Source of the DNA: Sinorhizobium alkalisoli
GTDB taxonomy: Bacteria > Pseudomonadota > Alphaproteobacteria > Rhizobiales > Rhizobiaceae
DNA length: 64,000 nucleotides
NCBI RefSeq assembly: GCF_008932245.1
Contig: NZ_CP034909.1
Span: forward strand, 1-64,000
Reading direction: 5' to 3'
Shown piece by piece: positions 8,206 through 17,389 of this stretch. Numbering within the stretch: position 1 is the first letter of the stretch; each line of letters opens with the position of its first letter. The translations under genes and the position numbers were made by a program. Under the pieces are notes generated by a model. It did not search any database and was not told the DNA's origin. It saw nothing but the letters and a program-made list of their open reading frames with translations.

Positions 8206-9303
8206 ATGACTGCACGGAGTGACATGGTAGCGCGCAACCCTCCAAAAAAGGGGATCGCATCGGCGCTGGACGAGCGCTCCGGCGAGATTTTCCGGCGAAT
8301 CGTAGAGACCTATCTCGAAAGCGGCGAACCGCTCGGTTCACGCAATCTGTCGCGGCTCTTGCCGATGTCGCTCTCGCCCGCTTCCGTGCGCAATGTCATG
8401 AGCGATCTCGAGCACCTCGGGCTTATCTATTCGCCTCATGTCAGCGCCGGACGGCTGCCGACTCAGACGGGCTTACGCTTCTTCGTCGACGCATTCATGC
8501 AGGTCGGCAGGCTTTCCCCCGAAGACCGCGCCTCGATCGAGCGGCAGGTGCGACCGGGCGACCGCGATCAGCCGGTGGAGAGCCTGCTTACGGAAGCAAG
8601 CCAGATGCTCTCCGGCATGTCCCGCGGCGCCGGCCTCGTGATCACGACCAAGAGCGATCCGGTGCTGAAGCACGTCGAATTCATTCGCCTGGCGCCGACA
8701 AAAGCGCTCGCCGTCCTCGTCGGAGAGCACGACCAAGTGGAAAACCGGATCATCGAGCTGCCGGCGGGGATCACGAGCGCGCAACTCACCGAAGCCGCGA
8801 ATTTCGTCAATGCCCATCTCGCCGGCCAGACCATACCCGAGTTGCGTTCGCAGCTGGAAAAGGTCAAGGAGACGGTGCGCGGCGAACTCAATGCACTGTC
8901 GCAGGATCTGGTCGAGCGCGGGCTGGCGATCTGGTCGGGCAGCGAAGGCGATGGCAAGCCGGCGCGCCTCATCGTGCGCGGGCGTGCCAATCTGCTCGAG
9001 GGCGTGGAGGGCGGCGAAGACATCGACCGGCTGCGCATGCTGTTCGACGACCTGGAAAAGAAGGACAGCCTGATCGAACTGCTCGATCTCGCCGAAAGCG
9101 GCCCGGGCGTGCGTATCTTCATTGGCTCGGAGAACAAGCTGTTCTCGCTATCCGGATCGTCGCTGATCGTTGCGCCCTATCGCGACGGAGACGACCGCAT
9201 CGTCGGCGCAGTCGGCGTAATCGGGCCGACCAGGCTCAATTATTCGCGCATCGTCCCCATGGTGGATTATACCGCGCAACTGATGTCGCGGCTGTCTCGC
9301 TGA
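8206..9303 (+). CDS. hrcA: Heat-inducible transcription repressor HrcA
   Basis: 365 residues from ATG 8206 (AGGA 5 nt upstream) or 359 from ATG 8224 (GGAG 4 nt upstream); the long open frame back to 7810 is not coding. HrcA represses groESL-type operons through CIRCE elements. Visible are the N-terminal winged helix (GEIFRRIVETYLESGEPLGSR, LSPASVRNVMSDLEHLGLI), the SAGRLPTQTGLRFFVD segment, and the C-terminal effector part with FIGSENKLFSLSGSS and VGVIGPTRLNYSRIVPMV. grpE follows 206 nt downstream, the usual hrcA-grpE order. Confidence 0.96.
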   Translation: MTARSDMVARNPPKKGIASALDERSGEIFRRIVETYLESGEPLGSRNLSRLLPMSLSPASVRNVMSDLEHLGLIYSPHVSAGRLPTQTGLRFFVDAFMQVGRLSPEDRASIERQVRPGDRDQPVESLLTEASQMLSGMSRGAGLVITTKSDPVLKHVEFIRLAPTKALAVLVGEHDQVENRIIELPAGITSAQLTEAANFVNAHLAGQTIPELRSQLEKVKETVRGELNALSQDLVERGLAIWSGSEGDGKPARLIVRGRANLLEGVEGGEDIDRLRMLFDDLEKKDSLIELLDLAESGPGVRIFIGSENKLFSLSGSSLIVAPYRDGDDRIVGAVGVIGPTRLNYSRIVPMVDYTAQLMSRLSR

Positions 9304-9335
9304 ACCTGTGCGTTGGTCGATCGGCCGATTGGACC

Positions 9336-9366
9336 CTTGATTTTTCGGGCTCAAACCTCGATATCG
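9336..9366 (+). promoter_or_regulatory. Possible RpoH-type heat-shock promoter of grpE
   Basis: CTTGAT at 9336-9341, a 17-nt spacer, then CGATATCG at 9359-9366, a fair match to the alphaproteobacterial RpoH pattern (CTTGAA, 17-18 nt, C-rich TAT box). It leaves a leader of about 140 nt before grpE. It is weaker than the hsp20 example at 50700-50730. Confidence 0.35.
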
Positions 9367-9509
9367 GCTTCGAACCCACTGCATCATTCTTAAACGGGAT
9401 TCTTGATTTGAGCACAAATCATGCAGCGTTTCAGAACGTTCAAGCAGAGCGACTTCCGCTGGTTTGATGATGCCGAAGAGATGACAAGAGAAGAAATTCG
9501 GAGAACGTC

Positions 9510-10127
9510 ATGACCGACGAAACGAACAAGAACGGATCTGGGGCCGCGGCGCCGGAGGAAAACGTGAAGGCCGCTGAGCCGGAAGCGACGGAAACGCCGG
9601 AAGCTGCGGCCGCGCCAGATCCGCTGGAGCTCGCCAAGGCGGAGAATGCAGAGCTTCGTGACAAGTATCTTCGCCTGGCCGCCGAGATGGACAATCTGCG
9701 CAGGCGAACCGAGCGTGACGTCAGGGATGCCAAGTCCTATTCCGTCGCGGGCTTCGCGCGCGACATGCTGGCCGTGTCCGACAATCTTCGCCGCGCCCTC
9801 GACGCCATTCCAGCGGAAGCAAGGGAATCGGCGGATGCGGGTCTCGCCGCGCTGATCGAGGGCGTCGAGATGACCGAGCGCTCCATGCTGGCCGCGCTTG
9901 AGCGCCATGGCGTGAAGAAGCTCGACCCCACAGGGCAGAAATTCGATCCGAATTTCCACCAGGCGATGTTCGAGATTCCCAACGTCGAGGTTCCAAACAA
10001 CACCGTCGTTCAGGTCGTCCAGGCGGGCTACACGATCGGTGAACGCGTGCTGCGTCCCGCAATGGTCGGCGTCGCCAAGGGTGGTCCGAAAGTGGCCTCG
10101 AGCGAAAACGAGACGCCGGCAGCCTAG
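9510..10127 (+). CDS. grpE: Nucleotide exchange factor GrpE
   Basis: 205 residues. An acidic, Ala/Pro-rich disordered N-terminus (1-50) leads into the long dimerising coiled coil (about 50-105; [20 protein letters not shown]) and the C-terminal beta domain that contacts DnaK ([34 protein letters not shown]). It releases ADP from DnaK in protein folding. The TAG stop (10125-10127) is contiguous with an intergenic repeat beginning agcgcatcggcccgaaaatcg. Confidence 0.97.
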   Translation: MTDETNKNGSGAAAPEENVKAAEPEATETPEAAAAPDPLELAKAENAELRDKYLRLAAEMDNLRRRTERDVRDAKSYSVAGFARDMLAVSDNLRRALDAIPAEARESADAGLAALIEGVEMTERSMLAALERHGVKKLDPTGQKFDPNFHQAMFEIPNVEVPNNTVVQVVQAGYTIGERVLRPAMVGVAKGGPKVASSENETPAA

Positions 10128-10217
10128 CGCATCGGCCCGAAAATCGTACCCGATTTTCGGAGATTCAAAGAGTTAAAGCGAGCTTTGCGCGTCTGAAAAG
10201 ACGCGCAAAGCCATAGC
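10127..10217. repeat. Composite intergenic repeat: palindrome plus RIME right arm
   Basis: Two modules in tandem after grpE. First, gcgcatcggcccgaaaatcg with a perfect 10-bp stem at 10137-10146/10151-10160 and a TACC loop; relatives lie at 17258-17299 and 49750-49787. Second, attcaaagagttaaagcgag followed by a 28-nt hairpin at 10183-10210 (ctttgcgcgtc / gacgcgcaaag), matching the right half of the RIME1-like repeats. The mosaic make-up fits the name rhizobial intergenic mosaic element. It may also stop or process grpE and ptsN transcripts, which converge here. Confidence 0.7.
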
Positions 10218-10291
10218 GGCGTCAACTCAGTTGCGGATTGCTGTGTCGGCGGAAGCGTTTCGGTCGCGCTCCAGGCTTCGCTCAGCCGGCC

Positions 10292-10756
10292 TCAGGCGGC
10301 GTGCGAGGTCGTATCCTCGTTGAGAAGCGTGTAGATGGCGCTCGCGGAATCGCTCGCCCGCAGCCGCGTGACCATGTCATGGTCGCGCAGTACGCGCGCA
10401 ATACGCGACAGCGCTTTCAGGTGGTCGGCGCCGGCACCCTCGGGCGCGAGCAACAGGAATACGAGGTCGACCGGCTGGTCGTCGAGTGCCTCGAAATCGA
10501 CCGGCGTTTCGAGCCGGGCGAAAATGCCAACAAGCGAGGATAGTTCGGCAAGCTTTCCATGCGGAATGGCGATGCCGTTGCCCACGCCCGTTGAGCCGAG
10601 CCGCTCCCGCTGAAGGATTACATCGAAGATTTCCCGCTCGGGAAGACCGGTGAGTTTGGATGCTCTGGCCGCCAATTCCTGGAGGACTTGCTTTTTCGAG
10701 TTGGCCCTCATGGCCGGGATGATCGCATTTTGATGCAGCAAGCCTGCCAATGCCAT
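10292..10756 (-). CDS. ptsN: Nitrogen-regulatory PTS protein EIIA-Ntr (PtsN)
   Basis: 154 residues, full length for EIIA-Ntr. The phosphorylated histidine is His66 in GIAIPHGKL; GSTGVGNG precedes it and PVDLVFLLLAPEGAGADHL follows. PtsN ends the PTS-Ntr phosphorelay (PtsP-NPr-PtsN) that links nitrogen and carbon state to potassium transport and other targets. Rhizobia usually carry it near rpoN, as here: the order on this strand is rpoN, hpf, ptsN, with a 171-nt gap between hpf and ptsN. Confidence 0.96.
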   Translation of the reverse strand: MALAGLLHQNAIIPAMRANSKKQVLQELAARASKLTGLPEREIFDVILQRERLGSTGVGNGIAIPHGKLAELSSLVGIFARLETPVDFEALDDQPVDLVFLLLAPEGAGADHLKALSRIARVLRDHDMVTRLRASDSASAIYTLLNEDTTSHAA

Positions 10757-10927
10757 TCTTCTGTCCTCGTTCGCCGGTTAGAGCCTGGCAACTTCATCAC
10801 AAATATGCCGCAATGGCTCTAACCATCTTTGTTCCGGCGGGGGCCATTCACAGAAAAGTAACCCTTTTCCACCACACCGTCGGCGCGTGCGGCGGGAAGA
10901 CCGGTTCGCCCGGTCCTTCCGCTCTGC

Positions 10928-11494
10928 TCATGCCTTGATATTGGCGGCGTCGATCCAGCCAATATTTCCATCGTTCCGTCGATAGACGATATTCAACTCT
11001 TCCTTGCCGGGGCTGCGGAACATCAACACCGGTTCGTCCGTCATATCGAGTGCCATCACGGCATTGGCGACAGTCATCGTTCTCAGCTGCTTGGTGCTTT
11101 CGGCAACGATCGTCGGCGCATAGTCCTCGGGAACTTCCTCGTCTTCATAGGGCACCGAGTCCATCACCCGATAGGCGACCTCCGCCTGGCCGTTGCCGTT
11201 GTGGTGATCCTTGAGCTTGCGCTTGTAGCGTCGAAGCCGTTTTTCGATGCGCTCCGAAGCTACATCGAAAGCCGCCTGTGGCTCGTTCGCCTGGCCGTTC
11301 GCCTGCAATATCACGCCTGTATCGAGATGAAGCTTGCAGTCGGCGCTGAAGCGCGACCCGGATTTTTCCACAGTGACCTGGCTCGAATATCCTCCGTCGA
11401 AATATTTGCTGACGGCCTGGCGTATCTGCTCGCCGATACGCGAGCGAAACGAATCGCCGATTTCCATATGTTTACCGGACACACGCACACTCAT
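10928..11494 (-). CDS. hpf: Ribosome hibernation promoting factor, long form
   Basis: 188 residues from the ATG at 11494, which has a GAGAGGAAACTCC leader; the frame is open to 11695 but the family N-terminus MSVRVSGKHMEIGDSFRSRI starts here. Residues 1-100 are the HPF/RaiA domain that binds the 30S subunit, then a charged linker, then the C-terminal dimerising domain (about 130-185; MALDMTDEPVLMFRSPGKEE). Long HPF alone makes 100S ribosome dimers in stationary phase. The old name 'sigma-54 modulation protein' comes from this position next to rpoN. Confidence 0.95.
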   Translation of the reverse strand: MSVRVSGKHMEIGDSFRSRIGEQIRQAVSKYFDGGYSSQVTVEKSGSRFSADCKLHLDTGVILQANGQANEPQAAFDVASERIEKRLRRYKRKLKDHHNGNGQAEVAYRVMDSVPYEDEEVPEDYAPTIVAESTKQLRTMTVANAVMALDMTDEPVLMFRSPGKEELNIVYRRNDGNIGWIDAANIKA

Positions 11495-11763
11495 GGAGTT
11501 TCCTCTCTCGTTCGTGACTTGCGCATCCAGTCTATTCCAAGCGCCGTCGTCATCCAAGCATTTCAGCAAACATGCCGACCTCCCGGAGTCCAGTCGATGT
11601 TCTCCGGAAATTGCGGCGGCCTCATATCCGCTGCGCCGCAGGGAGTCAATCGCGGGCCGCGAGATTAAACGATGACGGTGCGCTGGCGGTTCCACGTCCC
11701 GGTTGCAAATGATCAGCCATTTTTTGTACGATCCGGCGCCAAATGGGAAGTTGATGCGCCCGG

Positions 11764-13326
11764 TCAGAGACCGGCGGCTTTGGCAAGCGCACGTTTCTCG
11801 CGCCGCCTCTGCACCGAGGAGGGGATATTCATCGCCTCGCGATACTTGGCGACCGTCCGGCGGGCGATGTCGACGCCGGCCCCTTTGAGCATATCGACGA
11901 TATCGTCGTCCGAAAGCACGGTGTGGGCGCTTTCCTCATTGATCATCGTGCGGATGCGATGGCGAACCGACTCCGCCGAGTGGGCATCGCCATTCTCCGC
12001 CGAACCGATGGAGACGGTGAAGAAATATTTGAATTCGAACAGGCCGCGCGGGGTCAGCATGTATTTGTTCGATGTGACGCGGCTCACCGTCGATTCATGC
12101 ATCTTGATCGCGTCGGCAACGATCCTGAGGTTCAGCGGCCGCAGGTGATCGACGCCGTGCAGCAGAAAAGCGTCCTGCTGGCGGACGATTTCGCTCGCCA
12201 CCTTCACGATCGTTCGGGCTCGCTGGTCGAGGCTGCGCGTCAGCCAATTGGCGTTCTGCAGGCATTCGCTGAGAAAGGCCTGTTCAGCGCTGTTTTTCAC
12301 GCTCCCGCGTGAGATCTCGGCAAAGTAGTCGTGATTGACGAGAACGCGCGGCAATGCGTCGGGATTGAGTTCGACCAGCCACCCGTTGGTGGAGGTGCGC
12401 ACGACGACATCGGGGATGATCGCTTCGGTAATGCTGGTCTCAAAGCTCGTGCCCGGCTTCGGGTCGAGCTTGCGGATTTCGCCGAGCATGTCGATGAGGT
12501 CCTCCTCATCGACTCCGCAGATCTTCTTGAGACTTGCGAAATCGCGGCGCGCCAGAAGTTCGAGATTGGCGAGCAGCGCTTCCATGGCCGGATCGAGGCG
12601 GTTGCGTGCTCGCAATTGAATGGCGAGGCATTCGCTGAGCGAACGCGCGAAGACGCCGGGCGGGTCCAGCCGCTGTAGCGCGAGAAGCACGCGTGTCGCG
12701 TCCTGTGTCGTCGCGCCGAGCGCCGCCGCCGCCTCTGCCAGGTCGCCATGCAGATAACCCGCTGCGTCGAGCTGGTCGATGAGGTACTGGGCGATCAAGC
12801 GGTCGCCGGGCGCGCTCAGCGCAAAAGGGAGCTGTTCGAGGAGGGTTTCCCGCAAGGTCGCTCGGACGGCGACGAAATCGTCGAGATCGTATCCTTCGCC
12901 GTTGTCGCCGTCGCCCGCCCCCGGCATCGATTTCCATTGGCCGAGCAGTTCCGGGGCATCGGCGCGCTGCGGCATCGTGTCGTCGGGAAAAACATTGGCG
13001 AAATCAGAGTCGAGCTCGGCGCTGAGCCTCTCGCCCGAGCGGGAGGTGGCGCTGTCGTAGAGGTCTGCCTGGTCCGTCGATTCTGCGGCACCGTCGGAGG
13101 TCTCGGCGGCAGGCGGGGCAGCCTCCTCGCTTCCTCCTCGGTCCTGGTCGGCGACCGCTTCCTCGCCGCCCTGCAATTCGAGCAGGGGGTTCTTCTCGAT
13201 TTCCTGGGCGATGAACTGTGTCAGCTCGACATGCGTCATTTGAAGCAGTTGGATCGACTGCATCAATTGCGGCGTCATCACCAGCGACTGAGATTGCCGC
13301 AAATGTAGGCTGGCGGACAAAGCCAT
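11764..13326 (-). CDS. rpoN: RNA polymerase sigma-54 factor
   Basis: 520 residues. N-terminal region I is rich in Gln and Leu (LRQSQSLVMTPQLMQSIQLL), region II is acidic (about 60-130), then come the core-binding domain (about 140-330) and the C-terminal DNA-binding part with the helix-turn-helix (HESTVSRVTSNKYMLTPRG) and the RpoN box ARRTVAKYRE. It directs nitrogen-fixation, dicarboxylate-transport and nitrogen-assimilation genes with enhancer-binding activators. hpf lies downstream after 269 nt, lptB upstream after 142 nt, all on the same strand. Confidence 0.98.
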   Translation of the reverse strand: MALSASLHLRQSQSLVMTPQLMQSIQLLQMTHVELTQFIAQEIEKNPLLELQGGEEAVADQDRGGSEEAAPPAAETSDGAAESTDQADLYDSATSRSGERLSAELDSDFANVFPDDTMPQRADAPELLGQWKSMPGAGDGDNGEGYDLDDFVAVRATLRETLLEQLPFALSAPGDRLIAQYLIDQLDAAGYLHGDLAEAAAALGATTQDATRVLLALQRLDPPGVFARSLSECLAIQLRARNRLDPAMEALLANLELLARRDFASLKKICGVDEEDLIDMLGEIRKLDPKPGTSFETSITEAIIPDVVVRTSTNGWLVELNPDALPRVLVNHDYFAEISRGSVKNSAEQAFLSECLQNANWLTRSLDQRARTIVKVASEIVRQQDAFLLHGVDHLRPLNLRIVADAIKMHESTVSRVTSNKYMLTPRGLFEFKYFFTVSIGSAENGDAHSAESVRHRIRTMINEESAHTVLSDDDIVDMLKGAGVDIARRTVAKYREAMNIPSSVQRRREKRALAKAAGL

Positions 13327-13468
13327 GCTGACGCGCTTCTCCCGTCAAATGTCTGTGCCCATGTCTTCTTCGGACGGGCCATAATCGTTTGGCCCAAAAC
13401 TTGCTTATTACTTGGATTTGGTCAAGCGCCGTGACTGCCAAGGACGGCTGAATCGTCGTCGGCGACGA

Positions 13469-14281
13469 TCAGAGGCTGAAATTATCGCCGAGATACAGCC
13501 TGCGCACGTCCGGATTGGTGACGATATCGTTGGCGCGGCCATGCGTCAGCACCTCGCCTGCATGGATGATGTAGGCGCGGTCGATCAGTCCGAGCGTTTC
13601 CCGTACATTATGATCGGTGATGAGAACGCCGATACCGCGCGAGGTGAGATGGCGCACGAGGGCCTGAATGTCGGCGACCGAAATCGGATCGACGCCAGCG
13701 AAGGGCTCGTCAAGCAGCATGAAGGTCGGGTCCGTCGCAAGCGCACGGGCGATTTCCAGACGCCGCCTTTCGCCGCCCGAAAGTGCAATCGCCGGCGATT
13801 TGCGCAGATGCGTGATCGAAAATTCACCAAGTAGTTCGTCGAGCTTCTCCTCTCGGCGATCGACATTCTTGTCATGGACCTCGAGCACGGCGCGGATGTT
13901 CTCCTCGACCGTCAACCCGCGGAAGATCGAAGCCTCCTGCGGCAGATAGCCGACGCCAAGGCGCGCGCGGCGATACATCGGCATGCTGGTGACGTCGTTG
14001 CCGTTGATCTCGATCGAGCCTTCGTCGACGGGTACGAGCCCCGTGATCATGTAGAAGCAGGTGGTCTTGCCGGCGCCGTTCGGCCCGAGCAGGCCAACCG
14101 CTTCGCCGCGGCGCACGACGAGCGAAACGCCGTTGACGACGCGGCGAGACCGGTAGGTCTTCGTCAGGCCGCGAGCAATCAGCGTGCCCTCATAGCGCGC
14201 CTTGTCGACCGTGCGTGTAGCTGCGGTTGCCGCCGACGGCCTCTTTATCCGTTTGCGTTTGTGAAAAAAGGGGAACTGCAC
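13469..14281 (-). CDS. lptB: LPS export ABC transporter ATPase LptB
   Basis: 270 residues with a short basic N-terminal extension (1-30) before the ABC domain. Walker A GPNGAGKT is near 66-73, the signature LSGGERRR and Walker B FMLLDEPFAGVDP follow, and the switch His is in ITDHNVRETL. It powers LptFG extraction of lipopolysaccharide from the inner membrane. It is 13 nt after lptA and in one run with lptC. The extension beyond E. coli LptB is usual in rhizobia. Confidence 0.96.
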   Translation of the reverse strand: MQFPFFHKRKRIKRPSAATAATRTVDKARYEGTLIARGLTKTYRSRRVVNGVSLVVRRGEAVGLLGPNGAGKTTCFYMITGLVPVDEGSIEINGNDVTSMPMYRRARLGVGYLPQEASIFRGLTVEENIRAVLEVHDKNVDRREEKLDELLGEFSITHLRKSPAIALSGGERRRLEIARALATDPTFMLLDEPFAGVDPISVADIQALVRHLTSRGIGVLITDHNVRETLGLIDRAYIIHAGEVLTHGRANDIVTNPDVRRLYLGDNFSL

Positions 14282-14294
14282 GAGCGGGTCTATG

Positions 14295-14858
14295 TCAATT
14301 CTGCTTGCGGGACTTTGGGTCGAGCTGGATCTGCACGCGGCCTCCGCAGGCTTCGAGCTGAGCTTCGCCCGTATCCATCTGCACGTTCAGCTGGCAGCCG
14401 ACGAAGACGTTCTTGCCCTCGGAGAGCACCACCTTGTCGCCCTTGAGCACCAGTTTCTGCGTCGTCAGGTTGACGGAGCCGCTGTCGCCCGTCGCCTGTT
14501 GAGTGCCGGAGCTGAGGAATACGCGCTCGTTCACCTCGATCCGGTCTATATCGGCATTGCCGCTCGTGACCGTGGCGCCGCCTGCAGTCTTGTAGAAGAC
14601 GGTCATGCTGCCGGCCTGCAGCGTCGTCGTGCCCTGAACGACCTTCACATTGCCGGTGAAGATTGCCTTGCTCTCCGGATCCTTGATCTCGAGCTTGTCG
14701 CTCTCGATCTGAATCGGCTGGTCATTGGACAGCTGCATGCCTTTCATGCGGCCGGACGTGGCCTGGGCGGCTGCCTGCGGGACGATCGCCAGGGCGCCGA
14801 AAACCACGGCCGCGAGACCGGCGGAAAGTTTGAAAAAAACGGTAGATCTCACCGACAT
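14295..14858 (-). CDS. lptA: Periplasmic LPS-bridge protein LptA (OstA-like)
   Basis: 187 residues: a signal peptide (1 to about 34; hydrophobic core LSAGLAAVVFGALAIVP, cleavage after an Ala-rich stretch), then an OstA/LptA beta-jellyroll (PIQIESDKLEIKDPESKAIF, NVKVVQGTTTLQAGSMTVFY). It forms the bridge carrying LPS between LptC and LptD. One Cys pair may exist in the C-terminal part (VFVGCQLNV, LEACGGRV). It lies between lptC (17-nt gap) and lptB (13-nt gap), clearly one operon. Confidence 0.93.
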   Translation of the reverse strand: MSVRSTVFFKLSAGLAAVVFGALAIVPQAAAQATSGRMKGMQLSNDQPIQIESDKLEIKDPESKAIFTGNVKVVQGTTTLQAGSMTVFYKTAGGATVTSGNADIDRIEVNERVFLSSGTQQATGDSGSVNLTTQKLVLKGDKVVLSEGKNVFVGCQLNVQMDTGEAQLEACGGRVQIQLDPKSRKQN

Positions 14859-14875
14859 GGGAGCGCCCAGTCCTA

Positions 14876-15595
14876 TTATTTTGCGTTCTTACGGATGGCG
14901 CTGGGTTCGACGTTCACCCGTACCATGCCCTCGAATGTTACAATACGTCCCTTATCTGTCATTCTCAGCGTCTGCGCAATGATCGATCCGCCATTCATGC
15001 TGATCGCGATCGGTCGTTTCGTTTCCATTTCGCCGGCACTGATGTCCAGATAGGCCGACTGGAAATCGGCATTGACGCCATTATTCAGGGAAATGGTGAA
15101 CGGGGCGTTCATGTCGAGCGTGTTCCCGCCCCGGTCGTATATGCCGCTTTTCGCGTCTACGGTCGCGATCAGCGTGTCGTTGACCGGCATGGCGGCGTGA
15201 ATGTTCTGGAGCGTGATGAGATCCGGGTTCTCGATGTCCTGGAGCGCGCGCTCGGCCTTCATCGAATAGCTGATGCCCTGCTTGTTACGGCCGGAGATCG
15301 CCGGATTCTGCATGACGATCTTACCGTCCTCGATCGTGGCGGCATCGAGTTGCAGTTCCTCGGGCAGGAAAGCGCGCACGAACGAAACCGCTATGAAGAT
15401 CAGGGCGATGGCGCTGGCGAGGAGCGGCAGGGCGACCTTCAGTCGCCGCACGCGCGCGGAGTGCCGCGCTGCCGATGCGTAGGCATCGCCGGTGGCTGCA
15501 CCCGGATCTTCAAAGATTTCGGGAAATCGCGCTTCATTCAGCATGAAATGGCTCGTCGAACTCCGTTGGGTCTCGGCAGGGCCCAGCACCCGCAT
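14876..15595 (-). CDS. lptC: LPS export protein LptC
   Basis: 239 residues from ATG 15595 or 222 from ATG 15544; neither has a strong Shine-Dalgarno (GGAG is 16 nt upstream of the second). One transmembrane segment (about 51-73; KVALPLLASAIALIFIAVSF) anchors a periplasmic LptC-type beta domain (MNAPFTISLNNGVNADFQSA, GRIVTFEGMVRVNVEPS). It receives LPS from LptBFG and passes it to LptA. It is the first gene of lptC-lptA-lptB and divergent from sppA. Confidence 0.92.
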   Translation of the reverse strand: MRVLGPAETQRSSTSHFMLNEARFPEIFEDPGAATGDAYASAARHSARVRRLKVALPLLASAIALIFIAVSFVRAFLPEELQLDAATIEDGKIVMQNPAISGRNKQGISYSMKAERALQDIENPDLITLQNIHAAMPVNDTLIATVDAKSGIYDRGGNTLDMNAPFTISLNNGVNADFQSAYLDISAGEMETKRPIAISMNGGSIIAQTLRMTDKGRIVTFEGMVRVNVEPSAIRKNAK

Positions 15596-15802
15596 TTACA
15601 TACAGTGGCGTAAATCACGGCGAATATGGTTCCTTTGTTGTCGTCCGGCAATGGAGCGACAAAAAATCGAAACGCCGCGCGGAGCGCCGGACGGGCTTGC
15701 AATTGCCGCCGACCCCAGGCCTATAGGCTCTCACGCTTCGCGCAGATAGCATGTTACTGAGGAAACTGACAGAAGGCTGTGCCAAGAAATCGGGAGATAC
15801 CA

Positions 15803-16762
15803 ATGGACGAACTCGCCATCGCCGATCGCCGCCGCCTGCGACGGAAACTCAGCTTCTGGCGTTGGGCGGCCGCCGTCGTTCTTCTGTCCGCCGGCTTCGC
15901 GCTTTTCGCATTTTCCGGTATGGGCGAGACGAGGGAGCGTGCCCGCGACCACGTGGCGCGCGTTACCATAACGGGCGTCATCCAGGACGATCGCGAGCTG
16001 GTCGAGCGCCTGGAGAGAATCGCCGACAGCGACTCCGCCAAGGCCCTGATCGTCACGATTTCATCGCCGGGCGGCACCACCTACGGAGGTGAAGTCATCT
16101 ATCGGGCCATCCGCAAGGTCGCGGCCAAGAAGCCGGTGGTCTCCGATCTCAGAACGCTGGCCGCCTCCGCCGGTTACCTAATCGCGCTCGCCGGCGATCG
16201 CGTCGTCGCCGGCGAGACCTCGATCACCGGCTCGATCGGTGTGATCTTCCAATATCCGCAGATCAGGGAACTGATGGACAAGCTCGGCGTGTCTTTGGAG
16301 TCGATCAAGTCGCGTCCGCTCAAGGCCGAACCGTCCCCGTTCCATCCGCCGAGTGACGAGGCGAGAGCGATGATCCAGAGGATGATCAATGACAGCTACG
16401 ACTGGTTCGTCGATCTGGTCGCCGAGCGGCGCAATCTGTCGCGACCGGAGGCGTTCGCGCTTGCGGATGGCCGCATATTCACGGGGCGCCAGGCGCTCGA
16501 GTACAAGCTTGTCGACGAGATCGGCGGGGATGACGAGATCAGGGCCTTCCTGGCCGAGCGCCAGGTGTCCACAGATCTGCCCGTCGTCGATTGGCGAGCG
16601 GCAAGCGGCAAATTCTCGTTCGGACTCGCGGGATTCGCCTCCGATCTCCTCAAGATATTGGGATATGAGGCTTTTCCGGCGATGAACGGGTTCGAAAAGC
16701 TGGGCGGAGACAAGTTGTTTCTTGACGGTCTTCTTTCGGTTTGGCAGGTTGAAGGTCAATGA
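15803..16762 (+). CDS. sppA: Signal peptide peptidase SppA (S49 family, short form)
   Basis: 319 residues from the ATG at 15803, with GGGAG at 15792-15796; a GTG at 15779 is in frame but lacks a ribosome site. An N-terminal membrane anchor (about 20-40) is followed by the S49 serine protease domain. The nucleophile is probably Ser122 in AASAGYLIAL and the general base a Lys near 169-174 (SIKSRPLKAEPSPF). ISSPGGT and SITGSIGVI are family blocks. It degrades cleaved signal peptides in the membrane. ihfB follows 117 nt downstream. Confidence 0.94.
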   Translation: MDELAIADRRRLRRKLSFWRWAAAVVLLSAGFALFAFSGMGETRERARDHVARVTITGVIQDDRELVERLERIADSDSAKALIVTISSPGGTTYGGEVIYRAIRKVAAKKPVVSDLRTLAASAGYLIALAGDRVVAGETSITGSIGVIFQYPQIRELMDKLGVSLESIKSRPLKAEPSPFHPPSDEARAMIQRMINDSYDWFVDLVAERRNLSRPEAFALADGRIFTGRQALEYKLVDEIGGDDEIRAFLAERQVSTDLPVVDWRAASGKFSFGLAGFASDLLKILGYEAFPAMNGFEKLGGDKLFLDGLLSVWQVEGQ

Positions 16763-16879
16763 GGAAGGCGAAAATTTGCTGGCGTGCGCGAGTGGGGCTG
16801 ACGACATCCCGCAGGCCGCATTAGGCCTTCGAAACGGCAAGAACCGAACAGAACAAGCAAAAAGACGAAGGGGGCGACA

Positions 16880-17182
16880 GTGATCAAGTCAGAACTGGTG
16901 CAGATTGTGGCCGCGCGCAATCCGCATCTCTATCACCGCGACGTCGAAAACATCGTCAATGCGGTTCTCGATGAGATCACGGATGCACTTGCCGCCGGCA
17001 ATCGTGTCGAGCTGCGCGGCTTCGGCGCCTTCTCCGTCAAGAACCGCCCGTCGCGTTCAGGCCGCAACCCGCGCACCGGCGATGCCGTCTTCGTCGAGGA
17101 AAAGTGGGTGCCCTTCTTCAAAACCGGCAAGGAGCTACGCGAGCGGCTCAACCCCGACATGAACGGCAAGGACGAGACTTGA
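16880..17182 (+). CDS. ihfB: Integration host factor subunit beta
   Basis: 100 residues starting at a GTG preceded by AAGGGGG. It has the full HU/IHF fold with the DNA-bending arm ([22 protein letters not shown], where the conserved Pro intercalates) and C-terminal [11 protein letters not shown]. As IhfAB it bends DNA at sigma-54 promoters and replication sites. The order sppA-ihfB-lapA-like is common in alphaproteobacteria. Confidence 0.96.
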   Translation: MIKSELVQIVAARNPHLYHRDVENIVNAVLDEITDALAAGNRVELRGFGAFSVKNRPSRSGRNPRTGDAVFVEEKWVPFFKTGKELRERLNPDMNGKDET

Positions 17183-17257
17183 CGAGAGATCCTGCGCGTT
17201 GCAGTGCCGCGCGTCCTTTCAGTCGCGCAAGGGGCGCTGAAACTCTTTGAACCGGGC

Positions 17258-17299
17258 GCATCGGCCCGAGCATCGGATCCGATTTTCGGGCCGATGTGC
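17258..17299. repeat. 42-bp palindromic intergenic repeat after ihfB
   Basis: Near-perfect inverted repeat centred on ATCGGATCCGAT: gcatcggcccgagcatcggatccgattttcgggccgatgtgc when read across 17258-17299 in two halves. It shares the gcatcggcccga...cgattttcgg core with 10127-10160 and 49750-49787. It could form a strong hairpin at the end of the ihfB transcript, but no T-run follows. Confidence 0.75.
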
Positions 17300-17389
17300 C
17301 AGGCAGCGCTCAAGAAGCGACTGAGGCAAACTGCGTGCGGTGATCCGCCGGCACGCTCCATCCAATCGCAATCGAGTCGGAGCGGGTGA

